Below are positions 9,555 to 19,400 of a stretch of DNA of 64,000 nucleotides, one piece after another. Numbering within the stretch: position 1 is the stretch's first letter; each line of letters opens with the position of its first letter. This DNA is from CAZDWZ01 sp964509425. Its GTDB lineage: Bacteria; Bdellovibrionota_C; UBA2361; SZUA-149; CAZDWZ01. The translations under genes were made by a program, and so were the position numbers. Below the pieces are notes generated by a model. That model saw nothing but the letters and a program-made list of their open reading frames with translations, did not search any database and had not been told where the DNA came from. The stretch is taken from assembly GCA_964509425.1 (NCBI GenBank), contig CAZDWZ010000006.1, positions 62,001-126,000 on the forward strand. The letters are read 5' to 3'.

Positions 9555-9736
9555 TGCCCGGTTTATTAATTATCCCCTCAGAGATACACGTAAAACAGAA
9601 CAAAAACTAGGCCGAAAGATCACTCCTCGCGCCCGCGAGATGAGTGGTTGATAATGGATGTAAGATTGCACCAGAGAGACTCCGACACATTCAATTTTTC
9701 TGAAGCTCCGATCCCTTTCCGCAACACCTTAAAGCA

Positions 9737-10040
9737 CCCGTACAACGCGAACACACCAATCCCGCCGCACCAACAAATCCTCAAAGCATCCGTACCGTCC
9801 CCCCCCACACCGCCACCCCCGACAATTCCCGCCGGCCGAAGGCGGCGAATAAAACAGTAAGTTTCGCAATCCCAACCCACGACGACACCCCAGCACCCCC
9901 GTACAACAACGCACCACCAATCCCGCCGGCCGAAGGCGGCGAACGAAACTGTAAGCTCCGCAACACCAATGCCCTACGACACCCCAAAGCCCCCGTACAA
10001 CAACGCACCACCAATCCCGCCGGCCGAAGGCGGCGAAAGA
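9737..10040. repeat. 94-bp GC-rich tandem repeats
   Basis: The core CCGCCGGCCGAAGGCGGCGAA occurs at 9829, 9923 and 10017, exactly 94 bp apart, and the segment beginning GTACAACAACGCACCACCAAT recurs at 9901 and 9995. One or two more degenerate units extend left to about 9737. Each core can fold into a hairpin closed by a UUCG loop (read on the minus strand). Frames across the array are repeat artefacts, so the roughly 630-bp gap between the FHA gene and tadC contains no credible gene. The units are contiguous rather than repeat-spacer, so this is not a CRISPR. Confidence 0.85.
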
Positions 10041-10067
10041 ACTCAATCAGTTCGTGGGTGTATGGGG

Positions 10068-10190
10068 AGGCGGGGTCAAATTTGGTCTGAGACGAGGCGG
10101 GGGTTGGGAAAAAAGCGGAGTCGGCCTACCGGCCGTCGAGCATTTTTTCCCAATCCCCAACGAAGTATCAGACCAAATTTGGCCCCGCCT
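10068..10190. repeat. Long imperfect palindrome overlapping the tadC stop
   Basis: The 23-base arm at 10068-10090 (ending CAAATTTGGTCTGA) pairs with 10168-10190 with one mismatch. An inner arm GGGGTTGGGAAAAAA pairs with TTTTTTCCCAATCCCC. The element ends two bases inside the tadC stop codon, so the RNA hairpin would form directly at the 3' end of the tadC message. It could act as a terminator or be a MITE/REP-type element; no transposase is nearby. Confidence 0.85.
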
Positions 10191-11079
10191 ACTTGGCTTG
10201 CATCCACTGGATCAGGAGCGGGGTGAAAAGAATGATGAAGGAGGATGGAAAGATGAGGGTAACGAGGGGTCCGAGCATTTTCATCGGCATTTTATTGACG
10301 AGAGTCTCGGCGAGCTGCCAGCGGCGGGTTCTGGCCATTTCGCTTTGCACTCGGAGAATGGGGCCGACGCTGGCGCCGAGTTGATCGGCTTGGATGAGGG
10401 CGAGGACAAAGCTGTTGATTTCGGTCATGCCCAGGCGCTCGGCGAAGCTGCGGAATGCTTCGGAGCGGGTGCGTCCGAGCGACATTTCACGCTCAATTTC
10501 CTCGAGCTCATCGCGGAGCGGGCCTTCTTGACCACGTTCCAACACGACTTTCATGGCGCTATTCATATCGAGTCCCGCTTCAACGGCGAGACGGAGAATA
10601 TCGAGGAGGTCGGGGAGATCGCGGAAGATTCGGCGTCGGCGTTTTTGAATGAGGCCGTTTAGCCACATGCCTGGATAAAGGAATCCGATGAAACCGAGGA
10701 CGACGGTGAGCATGGGTGCGAGATTGGTTTCAGAATCAATGTAGAAGCCGACCAACACCCCGAGGACGGTGGAGATCACATACGTCGCATAGAACTGATC
10801 GACGTTTAGGCCGCCGGGGACGCCGGCCTGAATCAGCTTCTTTTTAAGGCTTTCGCGGCGAGCTCCGAGCGGAAGAAGGGAGATAAACTCTGAAAGCACA
10901 AGGATCAGGGGGAAGAAGATTCGGAGAAAGAGACTGCGATTCTTCTTTCGCTTTCCGGCGATTGCGTCGAGCGCGTCATCGGTGGATTCGTCTGCAAGCA
11001 TTGCAAAGACGAACATGATTGTCGCGACGCAGACGAGAAGCGACCAAAGGAATTGTTGAAATTGGACGTCAATCTTCAC
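10189..11079 (-). CDS. tadC: Tad secretion inner-membrane protein TadC
   Basis: A 296-residue T2SF-family platform protein that works with TadB and the CpaF ATPase to extrude pilin subunits. It has an N-terminal membrane helix, a basic loop, a helix pair around residues 95-140, then the characteristic cytoplasmic T2SF helical bundle (FRDLPDLLDILRLAVEAGLDM, then a LERG...LRDELEEIEREMSLGRTR segment), and two C-terminal helices around KMPMKMLGPLV. The start is GTG at 11079. It is the only TadC-type protein in the window; its TadB partner is 19 kb away at 29704-30561. The stop lies in a long palindrome. Confidence 0.9.
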   Translation of the reverse strand: MKIDVQFQQFLWSLLVCVATIMFVFAMLADESTDDALDAIAGKRKKNRSLFLRIFFPLILVLSEFISLLPLGARRESLKKKLIQAGVPGGLNVDQFYATYVISTVLGVLVGFYIDSETNLAPMLTVVLGFIGFLYPGMWLNGLIQKRRRRIFRDLPDLLDILRLAVEAGLDMNSAMKVVLERGQEGPLRDELEEIEREMSLGRTRSEAFRSFAERLGMTEINSFVLALIQADQLGASVGPILRVQSEMARTRRWQLAETLVNKMPMKMLGPLVTLIFPSSFIILFTPLLIQWMQAK

Positions 11080-11132
11080 GCCGGAAGTTTAATCCCATTT
11101 CGTGGAGCAATTGCAAGAGGCTAATGCCGGGG

Positions 11133-11552
11133 TCAGTTAATTAATCCGAAGATTCCACCGAGCAGGCCTTTAGGCAGATAGTGGAGGACGCTCTCGGGAT
11201 GTCGCTTGCAAAAGATAAGATATTCGCCGCCGGCCTCCGTAACTTTCTGGTCTACGTGAAAACAATCCCAGCGCTCGCCGCCGAGTTTCGCGAGCTCTTT
11301 TGTTAAATCCTCGGCAGAGCTGGAGAGCGGCAATGAAAAAACGCCGTACTCGAAGCGGAAGAGTTTCTTCACCTCGTCGACGCTCAAATTCAGATCGACC
11401 TTCGTCGCACTCTCCTTTGCGGTTTTTGTGAGCTCACGAATCTGATTCTTCAGATCTTCTTGAATCGCATCGCTTTGTTTCTTCTGTGACTCGTTGCAAG
11501 CCGAAAGAATCAACGCAGCACAAAAGGGGAGGAATAAAAGTCTCGCTCTCAT
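11133..11552 (-). CDS. Small lipoprotein, unknown function
   Basis: 139 residues with a type II signal peptide ending in the lipobox LSAC (Cys19). A Lys/Glu-rich helical stretch (about 20-60) is followed by a compact domain with two further cysteines (WDCFHV and IFCKRH). Its start lies two bases after the stop of the CitE-like gene, so the two are probably co-transcribed although no functional link is evident. No family is recognised. Confidence 0.75.
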   Translation of the reverse strand: MRARLLFLPFCAALILSACNESQKKQSDAIQEDLKNQIRELTKTAKESATKVDLNLSVDEVKKLFRFEYGVFSLPLSSSAEDLTKELAKLGGERWDCFHVDQKVTEAGGEYLIFCKRHPESVLHYLPKGLLGGIFGLIN

Positions 11553-11554
11553 GG

Positions 11555-12472
11555 TTATCCTTTATCCGCTTGTTCTCTCCAACGCTTCAGAATTTTTTGC
11601 GCGCGCCGGAAGGACGGTGTGTCTTCCATTTGGCCGGACTCATTCAAAAAGGATCCAGAGCCACGTCTTGAGGCAGCGCGGTAGCGCTCGACGGTATCTC
11701 TCGCCCACTCTTTCGTGACGGATCGATCAAACACGGTTCGAATCACCGGCACTTGGGTGGGATGAATAGCGAACTTCCCCCAGACCCCAATGCTCTTCGT
11801 GTATTCTGACTCGGTGCGGACAGTCGCGATATCGACTTGAGTTTTGAATCGCCTCGAAAGTCCGTCATACAAATAGATACCGAAGGTCGCGGCCGAGATC
11901 AGACATTCGTTAAGGATATGAGAGATCGGCGAAGGGGAATCAAGCCTCTCGGGGCGATCGATTCCGAGCTCTGCGGAGAGATCTTCGTATCCGATGGCGC
12001 AACAGCCTTCTTTCGGGAGTGCCCGCATGATGGCGTCGCGATTTTTGTAGGCGGGTAAAGTCTCAATGAGCGGAACGAGTTCGATCGACTCGCCCACGGA
12101 TCCGGTGATGAGCTCGAGTTGGGCGGCTTCTTCAATTTTAGAAAGGAGCAGGTAGTCGGGCTTTGCAGAGGAGGTCGCGAAACGGAGATCGTCATCGAAC
12201 CACGCACTCCCCGGCCGATTCACGCGGAGCATGAATCCACCCGGATAGATATTCTCGAACTTCCGCCGATACGGAGAACCGAGAGCAAAAAGCTTTTCGA
12301 GCTCGTTCCTCGCGTTTTCCCGGTTTGCCTCGGCTACCGTGTCTTCGAGATCGAAAACCACACAATCGGGGCGGAAGGCTTCTTCAACGCTCAAGAGATC
12401 CTCCGCGTAATCGAGACGATGCGCGGGAACAACAAGCGGACACAATCGCTCGTGAAAGCGGACTTTATTCAT
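11555..12472 (-). CDS. HpcH/HpaI aldolase / CitE-like lyase family protein
   Basis: 305 residues of the TIM-barrel family that cleaves or forms C-C bonds in acyl-CoA or oxo-acid substrates (citryl-CoA lyase beta, malyl-CoA lyase and relatives). Visible motifs are DCVVFDLEDTV near residue 38, LRVNRPGS (Arg that binds the carboxylate), VPLIET (the metal-ligand Glu region), GCCAIGYEDLSAELG and GKFAIHPTQV near residue 240. The C-terminus is a helical extension. CoA lyase partners (CitD, CitF) are absent, so it is more likely a stand-alone lyase or thioesterase-type member. It shares a transcription unit with the following lipoprotein. Confidence 0.85.
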   Translation of the reverse strand: MNKVRFHERLCPLVVPAHRLDYAEDLLSVEEAFRPDCVVFDLEDTVAEANRENARNELEKLFALGSPYRRKFENIYPGGFMLRVNRPGSAWFDDDLRFATSSAKPDYLLLSKIEEAAQLELITGSVGESIELVPLIETLPAYKNRDAIMRALPKEGCCAIGYEDLSAELGIDRPERLDSPSPISHILNECLISAATFGIYLYDGLSRRFKTQVDIATVRTESEYTKSIGVWGKFAIHPTQVPVIRTVFDRSVTKEWARDTVERYRAASRRGSGSFLNESGQMEDTPSFRRAQKILKRWREQADKG

Positions 12473-12540
12473 AACAATATTCGGCCTTCGATCGAAGAGA
12501 CGGTCTCAATCCTACGCCCACACGGAAGATAATCAAGCGA

Positions 12541-13206
12541 TCAATTGTTTCCGGGTTTGTTCTGCAACCGCTTCTGTATCTCTGCAGTCGGCAAAGAAAC
12601 ACCCTTGTCGAATTCATAGGTAAGCAATCTTCCAGATTTTTTGCTTCGTCCAACGTGTACCGCGCCTGGATGTTTTTCGGTGCCGGTGTTTAGAATCTGA
12701 TTCCACTCAATGTCCGAGCCGTCTTTGGGATCAACCGCAGTTTTCGGGGGCGGCGCAAACGCTTTCCAATATTCTTCGAAATATATTTTTCGCTCCCCGA
12801 GGCGAAAATCTTGATTGTGGCGTTTTGCCCAGAATGTTTCGAAGATTACACCGGACATGTCGTCGGGATGTCGAAAGCCGAGCTTGTTCATCGCTTGGGA
12901 CAGTCTCGAACCTTTCCAGAGACCCCACTCGTTCCGAAGAGTCTGACCGACGTTTCTATGATACCTGATCATTTCATCTTCGGATTTCATCGCGTCGATT
13001 CGCTCGAGTTCTTCTTTCGGGAGAAGTCGCTCAAGCTGTTCATGAGCATCATCGAGGTTACGCGGAATCCATTGCCAGGTTGATCGATCTTCCACGGGCG
13101 CTGAAACTTCTCGGTCAGGATTATGCCGGATGGTCCGCCGGTTCTCCGCGGCGGCCGGAAGCGTGAGCAGGAGAAAAATGGCGAATGGAAGCAGATACTG
13201 AATCAT
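12541..13206 (-). CDS. Secreted protein with DUF6794-like domain
   Basis: The start at 13206 gives a signal peptide (MIQYLLPFAIFLLLTLPAAA) and avoids overlap with the upstream phosphatase gene that a further in-frame start at 13257 would create. The mature part has a helical domain with PRNLDDAHEQLERLLPKEEL, then RNEWGLWKGSRLSQ and GFRHPDDMSGVIFETFW, matching the pattern of DUF6794-type proteins as I remember it. A proline-rich tail follows, ending in a basic segment. Biochemical function is unknown. It lies 13 bp after the inositol-phosphatase-family gene on the same strand. Confidence 0.7.
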   Translation of the reverse strand: MIQYLLPFAIFLLLTLPAAAENRRTIRHNPDREVSAPVEDRSTWQWIPRNLDDAHEQLERLLPKEELERIDAMKSEDEMIRYHRNVGQTLRNEWGLWKGSRLSQAMNKLGFRHPDDMSGVIFETFWAKRHNQDFRLGERKIYFEEYWKAFAPPPKTAVDPKDGSDIEWNQILNTGTEKHPGAVHVGRSKKSGRLLTYEFDKGVSLPTAEIQKRLQNKPGNN

Positions 13207-13219
13207 ATCGTGATAGCCC

Positions 13220-14047
13220 TTATGAAACTTCCGGCAAAAAGTGCATCGCTCGTTCAACTACGGCAGCGCGGCCGAAAAGTGAGCAGTACCTGATTTTATC
13301 GCCTTCGTCTGGAGAGCGCCTCGCGACGGAAACAAACTTCCCGCCGAGCTCCTCTATGAGCACCGGACATGGAGAAACGTCCCAAATACTGGTATTGAAA
13401 TCGAACATCAGGTCAGTGCCTCCGGAGATTACGTTTGAGTACGCATAGCAGGAGTCGAAGACTCTCAGGCGCGGAAACTCAGCGGAGAAACGCGCAAATG
13501 TCGCGAGCTCGTTTCCGATATAGAGGAAATTCTTCGGCTTCGAAACGATGACGCGCTCGTCGCCTTTTATCCGATCATTCCCGTCAGACAATCGAGGCAA
13601 AGGATTTCCGTTCGCCGTCACGCCGAGTCCGTATCCACCAGCAACGCGGAGAGACAGTGCCGGATGGTCGATGAGGCCGACAATCGGACGATTCCGGAAG
13701 TGCAATCCGATAACGGTACCGAACGTGGGGACGCCATGAACAAACTCATCGGTCCCGTCCACGGGATCAAAAATCCATTTGAACTCCGCGGAGGGGTTCG
13801 ATTCCGCGAACTCCTCACCGATGACTCCGTGATCCGGAAAAAGCTGCTCAACTTTTGCGCGAAGAAGCTTTTCGATCTCAATATCGGCCTGGGTGACGAG
13901 ACTGCGGTCGGCCTTTACCTCAATTGAAAGCGTCTCTCCGCTTACCTTGGCAATTATGCGGCGCGCCTCATCGGCGAAATCGTTCGCGACGGCGAGAAGC
14001 TTTTTTCGCTCAGCTTCAGGAACTTCTTGGCGAAAATCTTTTGACAT
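13220..14047 (-). CDS. Inositol-monophosphatase-family phosphatase
   Basis: A metal-dependent phosphatase of the IMPase/HisN/CysQ superfamily. Motifs in order: VTQADIEIEKLL (first Asp region), GVIGEEFAES (metal-binding Glu), WIFDPVDGTDEF (catalytic core) and SIWDVSPCPVLIEELGG near the C-terminus, where WDxxP replaces the commoner WDxAA. The length of 276 residues is normal. ATG at 14047 has GGAG six bases upstream; a TTG two codons earlier is in frame but poorly spaced. The substrate could be inositol phosphate, histidinol phosphate or 3'-phosphoadenosine phosphate; the sequence alone does not decide. Confidence 0.88.
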   Translation of the reverse strand: MSKDFRQEVPEAERKKLLAVANDFADEARRIIAKVSGETLSIEVKADRSLVTQADIEIEKLLRAKVEQLFPDHGVIGEEFAESNPSAEFKWIFDPVDGTDEFVHGVPTFGTVIGLHFRNRPIVGLIDHPALSLRVAGGYGLGVTANGNPLPRLSDGNDRIKGDERVIVSKPKNFLYIGNELATFARFSAEFPRLRVFDSCYAYSNVISGGTDLMFDFNTSIWDVSPCPVLIEELGGKFVSVARRSPDEGDKIRYCSLFGRAAVVERAMHFLPEVS

Positions 14048-14079
14048 CTTCAACTCCGGAACTTAACTGTCGAATTGGC

Positions 14080-14664
14080 ATGAAGCATCTTCTACGACTT
14101 TTCCTTCTGTCGGGGCTCACCTGTTTTTTCACAGGTTGTTATCCTGTCTATCAAAATTCCGGCGCCCCAGAAATCCCGGTGGACTTTTGGCAGGCTTTTC
14201 AGGGAGATGATGAACGAATCTTGTTGTTCCCCGTCCTGAAATCAGAAATCTCAGAGCATTCGACTCTTGGGGCACCCCACGTGATCCGATCGTTCACCGC
14301 TCCCGCAGAGTATGATCTACGCTGGAGAATCGATTCGCCTTTTGGAGTGATCGCCGGGGAGAAATACGCGGTCGAGGAACTTTGCTTCATTTCTCAAACA
14401 GGAAAAGTGCTTTCGCTCCGCCGCAAGGTTTTGTCAGAATCACCGAACGCTATTTGGCGAGAGAAATTCACCGGCTCGATAATTGAGGCCGGGCGCCTGT
14501 ATCTTCTTGAAATGTTACGAAATCGAAGAGCGGAGTTTGCACCGCCCAGAGAAGTGTTGTCGGCTTGCTCGCTCGACAACCGCCGTGCAAAAGGCAGTTG
14601 GTCGGCTTCTGAACGAAAAATCGCGATCGACTTTCTCTCCGCGTTCTCGCCGAATCAGCGTTGA
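14080..14664 (+). CDS. Lipoprotein, unknown function
   Basis: 194 residues starting at the ATG at 14080, which gives a basic N-terminus, a hydrophobic core and lipobox FTGC (MKHLLRLFLLSGLTCFFTGC). The mature part is rich in beta-type segments and has no recognised domain. It is divergent from the phosphatase gene (33-bp gap) and its 3' end overlaps the converging glycosylase gene by ten bases. There is no clear Shine-Dalgarno. Confidence 0.7.
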   Translation: MKHLLRLFLLSGLTCFFTGCYPVYQNSGAPEIPVDFWQAFQGDDERILLFPVLKSEISEHSTLGAPHVIRSFTAPAEYDLRWRIDSPFGVIAGEKYAVEELCFISQTGKVLSLRRKVLSESPNAIWREKFTGSIIEAGRLYLLEMLRNRRAEFAPPREVLSACSLDNRRAKGSWSASERKIAIDFLSAFSPNQR

Positions 14665-15293
14665 CCGGCAATTTCTCGTGCTTCGATAAAGGCCGGATGT
14701 TTCCCAATCATCTTGAGAGCCTTGACCAGGAGTGACTTCCCGGGCTCTCGATGTACCCACGTCGACGCCCCGGAGGGATGAGGCAACGGGATGATATCGG
14801 CACCGGGAACTCGCTCACTCTGATGTTTTTTGCCGATGACGGTATCGAGCTTCGGGCACGGGAAAAACTCTACGATCGCCATGCGCCCGACCGGAATAAC
14901 GAGTTCCGGCTTCAACAACGAGATCTCCTCGTTCAGCCAGCCGCTGCAATTTTTTACCTCGACGGGATCAGGTGCTCGATCGCCGCCTGATGCCGCCTTT
15001 CCGGGAAAACATCTACAGACTGCGGCGAAGTATATCTGCTCTCGCACCTCTTCCTCAGTGAGACCCAAAGTAGAAAACCACTTGAACATTTTTTTCCCCG
15101 CGGTCCACGCAAACGGCCGGCCGAGCAAGGGTTCTCGCACTCCGGGGGCTTGTCCGACGAGAAGAATTTTAGAAACGACCGCCGGCCCCGGGACAGGCGT
15201 GCTTTCCATGCGCGGACATTTCCGGCAGCGGAGAAGTTTTTGCCTATGCGCGGTGATGACTGAAAGTGATCGTCTAGCTAATTGAGTGTGCAT
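14655..15293 (-). CDS. Uracil-DNA glycosylase family protein (Fe-S type)
   Basis: 212 residues of the UDG superfamily, which removes uracil from DNA. Visible are LRCRKCPRMESTPV (two of the cysteines that hold the [4Fe-4S] cluster in family 4/5-like enzymes), LLVGQAPGVREPLLGRPF (the water-activating motif A), a further Cys pair around VCRCFPG and NCSGW, and PLPHPSGAS (motif B with the conserved His). Order and length fit a family 4/5-type enzyme. An N-terminal fragment of a relative lies at 27772-27879. Confidence 0.87.
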   Translation of the reverse strand: MHTQLARRSLSVITAHRQKLLRCRKCPRMESTPVPGPAVVSKILLVGQAPGVREPLLGRPFAWTAGKKMFKWFSTLGLTEEEVREQIYFAAVCRCFPGKAASGGDRAPDPVEVKNCSGWLNEEISLLKPELVIPVGRMAIVEFFPCPKLDTVIGKKHQSERVPGADIIPLPHPSGASTWVHREPGKSLLVKALKMIGKHPAFIEAREIAGQR

Positions 15294-16450
15294 GTGTCCG
15301 CGCTAACTTAGTCCCGGCTTCAGTCGAAATGAGCGAGCCATGGTAGAAAACTACTTTCCATATTCATCGAAGTTTGTCTCGCCCGACATAACGATCTTCG
15401 AATCGACTGCGTGCGAATCACTTCTGCGAAGTTGAATTCAGGTTCGATATCACACCTCGAAGCTGTGGGTCCAACCTCGCGCTTAGCATTCAATTTGGAA
15501 CTTCCGTCGGAACTTTAGAACTCACCCTGGCCTCGATCGCACCGGCCCTCGGAGAACCTGAACCGAGTCGCTGCCAGACCCAATCCTTTCCCCATCAAGC
15601 GCAGACGGAACTCGATCGGATGAAACCGAGGCGGCTCCTGGGAGATGAGCTTGCATGCTTTCAGTGTTGGCTGGTATCGCGGGAATTGGTGGTGGGAGAT
15701 TGAGCCCCATATTCCGATCGACTACGATGATCTCTCCGTCACTTCCGTTCATGTGCTTCCGCATAAGCAAAACCAGGTTTACCTAATAATCAACCAAAGG
15801 AGATGAATCAGCATCTCTCGAGCTGCAGATTGCCGACAATCGAGAAGAGCCTTGCTTAGATTATGCAAACTATTGAAGCGCCTTTCTGTCCCTGCGCTGT
15901 CTGAAAACCTTCAATCCTCTATCGCAGGCCCGGCAAGTAATTTTTCTGAACTGTCAGGGTACGAACAACAAAGAGCCAGATACTCGAAAGAATTCGTCCG
16001 ATCATCGGCTCATAAGTAAATGGGATGTCGTTTAGGGCTTTAAACAGGATTTAGAAATAGGTGTGAGTATGGAAGGCCGTTCAGTATTCTTCTTGTTCTG
16101 CGCCAAGGTATCGGTAACGCTTCTCTTTCCGACTCTCTCGTTCGGGCAATTGGAGATGAAGATCGAAAGTTTGGCACCACCTGAAAATGTTGAATACGTC
16201 AATAATGATCTCGACTCCGGCAGGAATAGCGGGTTTTTTGCTTCACCGCCCAAAGTCTCCAGACTCTGCTCAGGGAATCCCTTACGCAGACAGAGCGCGT
16301 GACGAAAGCTTCCTTTGAGACTTCCTCTAAATAATGCTCGCTGTCGGAGCTTAGGCTCGTGAATATATAGTGCGGGGAAACTCCGGAGGCCTTAGGCACA
16401 AATAGAACAGAAGAGGATTTTGAGGAGCAGGCTTAGCTTGACATTTATTC
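15294..16450. other. Gene-poor interval of about 1.15 kb
   Basis: Between the glycosylase gene and the large histidine kinase no long credible frame is present. Short frames at 15522-15770 (minus) and 16063-16302 (plus) are the only candidates, and only the second resembles a protein. Codon texture is poor and base composition drifts towards A+T in places. I see no tRNA fold, CRISPR or transposase. The kinase promoter should lie in its right end; degraded genes are the likeliest content. Confidence 0.5.
16063..16302 (+). CDS. Possible small secreted peptide
   Basis: A 79-codon frame beginning at GTG 16063, or ATG 16069. Its N-terminus looks like a signal peptide (VFFLFCAKVSVTLLFPTLSF, then GQ), followed by about 50 hydrophilic residues. 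It has no recognised family and a weak ribosome site, and could equally be a remnant of a larger secreted gene. Listed because the signal-peptide shape is unlikely to be entirely accidental. Confidence 0.3.
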   Translation: MSMEGRSVFFLFCAKVSVTLLFPTLSFGQLEMKIESLAPPENVEYVNNDLDSGRNSGFFASPPKVSRLCSGNPLRRQSA

Positions 16451-19400
16451 GTGGGTAATGCGGAGAACTCGGGTAAAGAGAAAAGGCGACGGACGGGCTC
16501 TTTAGGCTCTCGGATACGAGTCGATCTCCTGCTGCTTCTCGCTGCGCTCCTTGCGATTCAGGCCGCACTGGGATTCATAACTTCCCGTTCGCTCTTTTTC
16601 CGCGTCGAAGACTTCCTCTATCGAGACTCCGCCGCAACCGCAGTAAGCCTACTGCGAGATTTCTCTCTTGAAGAATCGTCTCTCGAAGGTGGCCTGCGCC
16701 GCCTCCACGCTTTGCTCAAAGAGTCATTCCGAAGTCCAGAACTTCTTCTCCTAGATGGCGATGGCCGAGTTCATCTGTCGACACCTGGATGCTCGCTTGT
16801 TCGAGACTTCCAACCCACCGAGAATTTGACCGGCTACCGAAAGCTGAATCCGCGCAGCGAGCAGATGAAATACATTGAGATGTGCAAAGAGTCGGAGCGG
16901 AGACTCTCTGGGGCCGCTGCAGAATTTTCAGGACTCTCCGGGTACCTACTGATTGTAGAAAGAACCCCGCCTCTCTCAGCCGTTTTGACGAGTCCCCGCG
17001 GTGTATTTTTGTACTTGCTGAGCTTAATTCCCGTAATTCTATTTCTGGTTTCGTGGAGTTATTTGGTTCTTTTTCTATTTCACACGAAACTCTTCCAAGA
17101 CATTCGGGGGTTCTCAGATCTTATCCGGCGGTTTGCCGAGGGGAATCGCTCGCTTCGTATGAGCTTCGGCCAATTTCCTGAGCATCGTCGATTTGCCCGA
17201 GTTTTCAACTCCATGGCTGAGGCGGTAAATGACCGAATCGAGTACCTTGAGCAGGAGGATGAAGAGCGTCGGGAGATGATGGCGGGGGTTGCCCATGACC
17301 TCAGAACACCCATGACCGCCATTGAGGGATCCGTGTGGCTGCTCGAGCAAAAACATCCGGCGAACCCGACGAAGTCAGAAACGATGGAGATGGTTGCGCA
17401 GGCGGTAGGCGCCCAACTTGATCTCTCGGAACAGCTCCAAGAGTTTTCAACGTTTGGTGAATTCAAAGCCAAACAGGCTCTTGAGTTGATCGATCTTCGA
17501 TTCGTGCTCGATGAGGCAATCCAACTCGCCGTTCCAATCGCCAAGCAGAAATCGGTATTTCTATTGTTGGAACCTTCCGAATCGTCGCTGATGCTTCCTG
17601 CAAATGATCGACTCCTTCGCCGTGCGATCATAAATCTATTGGATAACGCAATACGTCATTCACCTGAGGGTACGAACATCACCGTTCGAACAACATTCGT
17701 TCCGGGAAATAGCATTTCTATCGAAGTTATTGATTCGGGTCCGGGATTTGCGAACGATGAAAATCCGATCGGGACAAACCCAACTCATCCCCGCCGATCT
17801 GGACTTGGTTTAACGATCGTTAAAAAAATTGCCGGAGCGCATAGAGCTGATTTTACGATTGAAAGCCAGGCGGGAACAGGCACCCGTGCAAAACTTCATT
17901 TCCCTTTGGCTCCCGAAGTTGAAGCAGTCACTACTGATTCGTCCAACCCTTCATTCGAGAATGAAGTAACAGACACGACCTCTGCCGCGGCGAAATATTC
18001 GCGAATTAGCGTAATCGTGTTGTCCATTGGGACCATGTTTGTCCTCATGTCCTCGGAAGGTCTATTGCCTTTTTTCATCTCCATAGCTCTTTTCACGGGC
18101 GTTATCACGTTGCTTTTATGGGGAGAAAACAGCAAACAACCGTACGTTTGGCTTTTTCCGATTCTATTCCTGCTCACTCTCGCTGTTCTTCCGGGGTCTT
18201 GGGTCTCGCATTTTGTTTTGGGTGCCGCGCTTGTCTGTTCCCTAAACTTTGGAATGATCCGGATAGCCGTAATCAACCTGATCACGCAGATGGTTTTGCT
18301 CTTTTGTTTAAGCGTGAGTCCGGCGCTTTTGCTTTATTCCCCTTGGTCTTTCTTGCTTGGCGCAGGCCTGGGACTTTGGATATCTTCGATCATTCTTTTC
18401 ATAGAAAAAAACGTCTTTGGACGTAGAGCCGCAATCTGGTTTTCAAGTCTCTTGATACTGGGGACGAGCTCTGGAGTATTCATTCAAATAGGAGCACTGC
18501 ACTTCATTCTTCTCCACGCACTTGAGTCGGCCGCAGCCTTACACAAGGTTTGGTTTACTTCTGAGAGGAATGAAGTTGATACCCTTGTTAGGGAAACAGC
18601 AGATCTCGAGGAGACGCTGACGAGAATCCATTTATTGAACCCCCTGATGGACTTTATCGTCAAGCCGGACGCAAACCAGTTCAGACGGGTCGGGCTTGGT
18701 GGATCATTATCCTCTCCGTTTCGGGTGGCGTCGACAGCATCGACGCCATCAGATCCCGGGGGATTTCAGCATAGCAAAGTGGTGCAAGCATGTGAGCTGG
18801 CGAGTTGTCCGCTGCCCGAAGTCGTCGCTCCCGGAAGACTCGTCACGGCGATTCTAAGACGCGATTTTACGAGAATGTTTTTGCTGTTCTTGCTCAGTCT
18901 TATTGTTTTGGATTTCGTTATCTTCGCTCTCTTCGGATTTGCTTTGCATCGAAAAATTAGAAGCAGGCTGGGGGTGATGGAGCTTGGCCTGCAAAAATAT
19001 GCACAAGGCGAATATAGGGAACAGATTCTCCTGGAGAATGTCGATGACGTCGGTCGCCTTGCGTTTGAATTGAATCGCTTGGCTTCGGAGCTTTCGCGTC
19101 TCGAGTCTACGATTCAAACTCGACACGAAGAGCGGAATCAATTTTTGAACTTTGCCTCTCGAGAAATCCAGCGAGGTGCGATCCGAATCCGGAACTCCGG
19201 CCTAGACGAACTTCCGGAAGCTTCGCGCCTTCAAAGGCAAATAATTGATCGGGTTTTCCATATCGCCGCGCTCCAATCGCAAAGCAATTATTCAAAACTA
19301 GAGACATTCGAATTTGTTGAATTGGCCAGCGAGGAATATACAAAATTCAAGACTAAAAATTCGAACTCCATTCAATGCTCAGAACAGCTTCCGGCAGGAG

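Noticed and set aside
9737..10040. CRISPR array
   Set aside because: The 94-bp units are contiguous and nearly alike over their whole length, with no variable spacers and no cas genes.
15522..15770. 82-codon minus-strand frame in the gene-poor interval
   Set aside because: No ribosome site, no family, no signal or membrane segment; Ser/Pro/Arg composition is not convincing.
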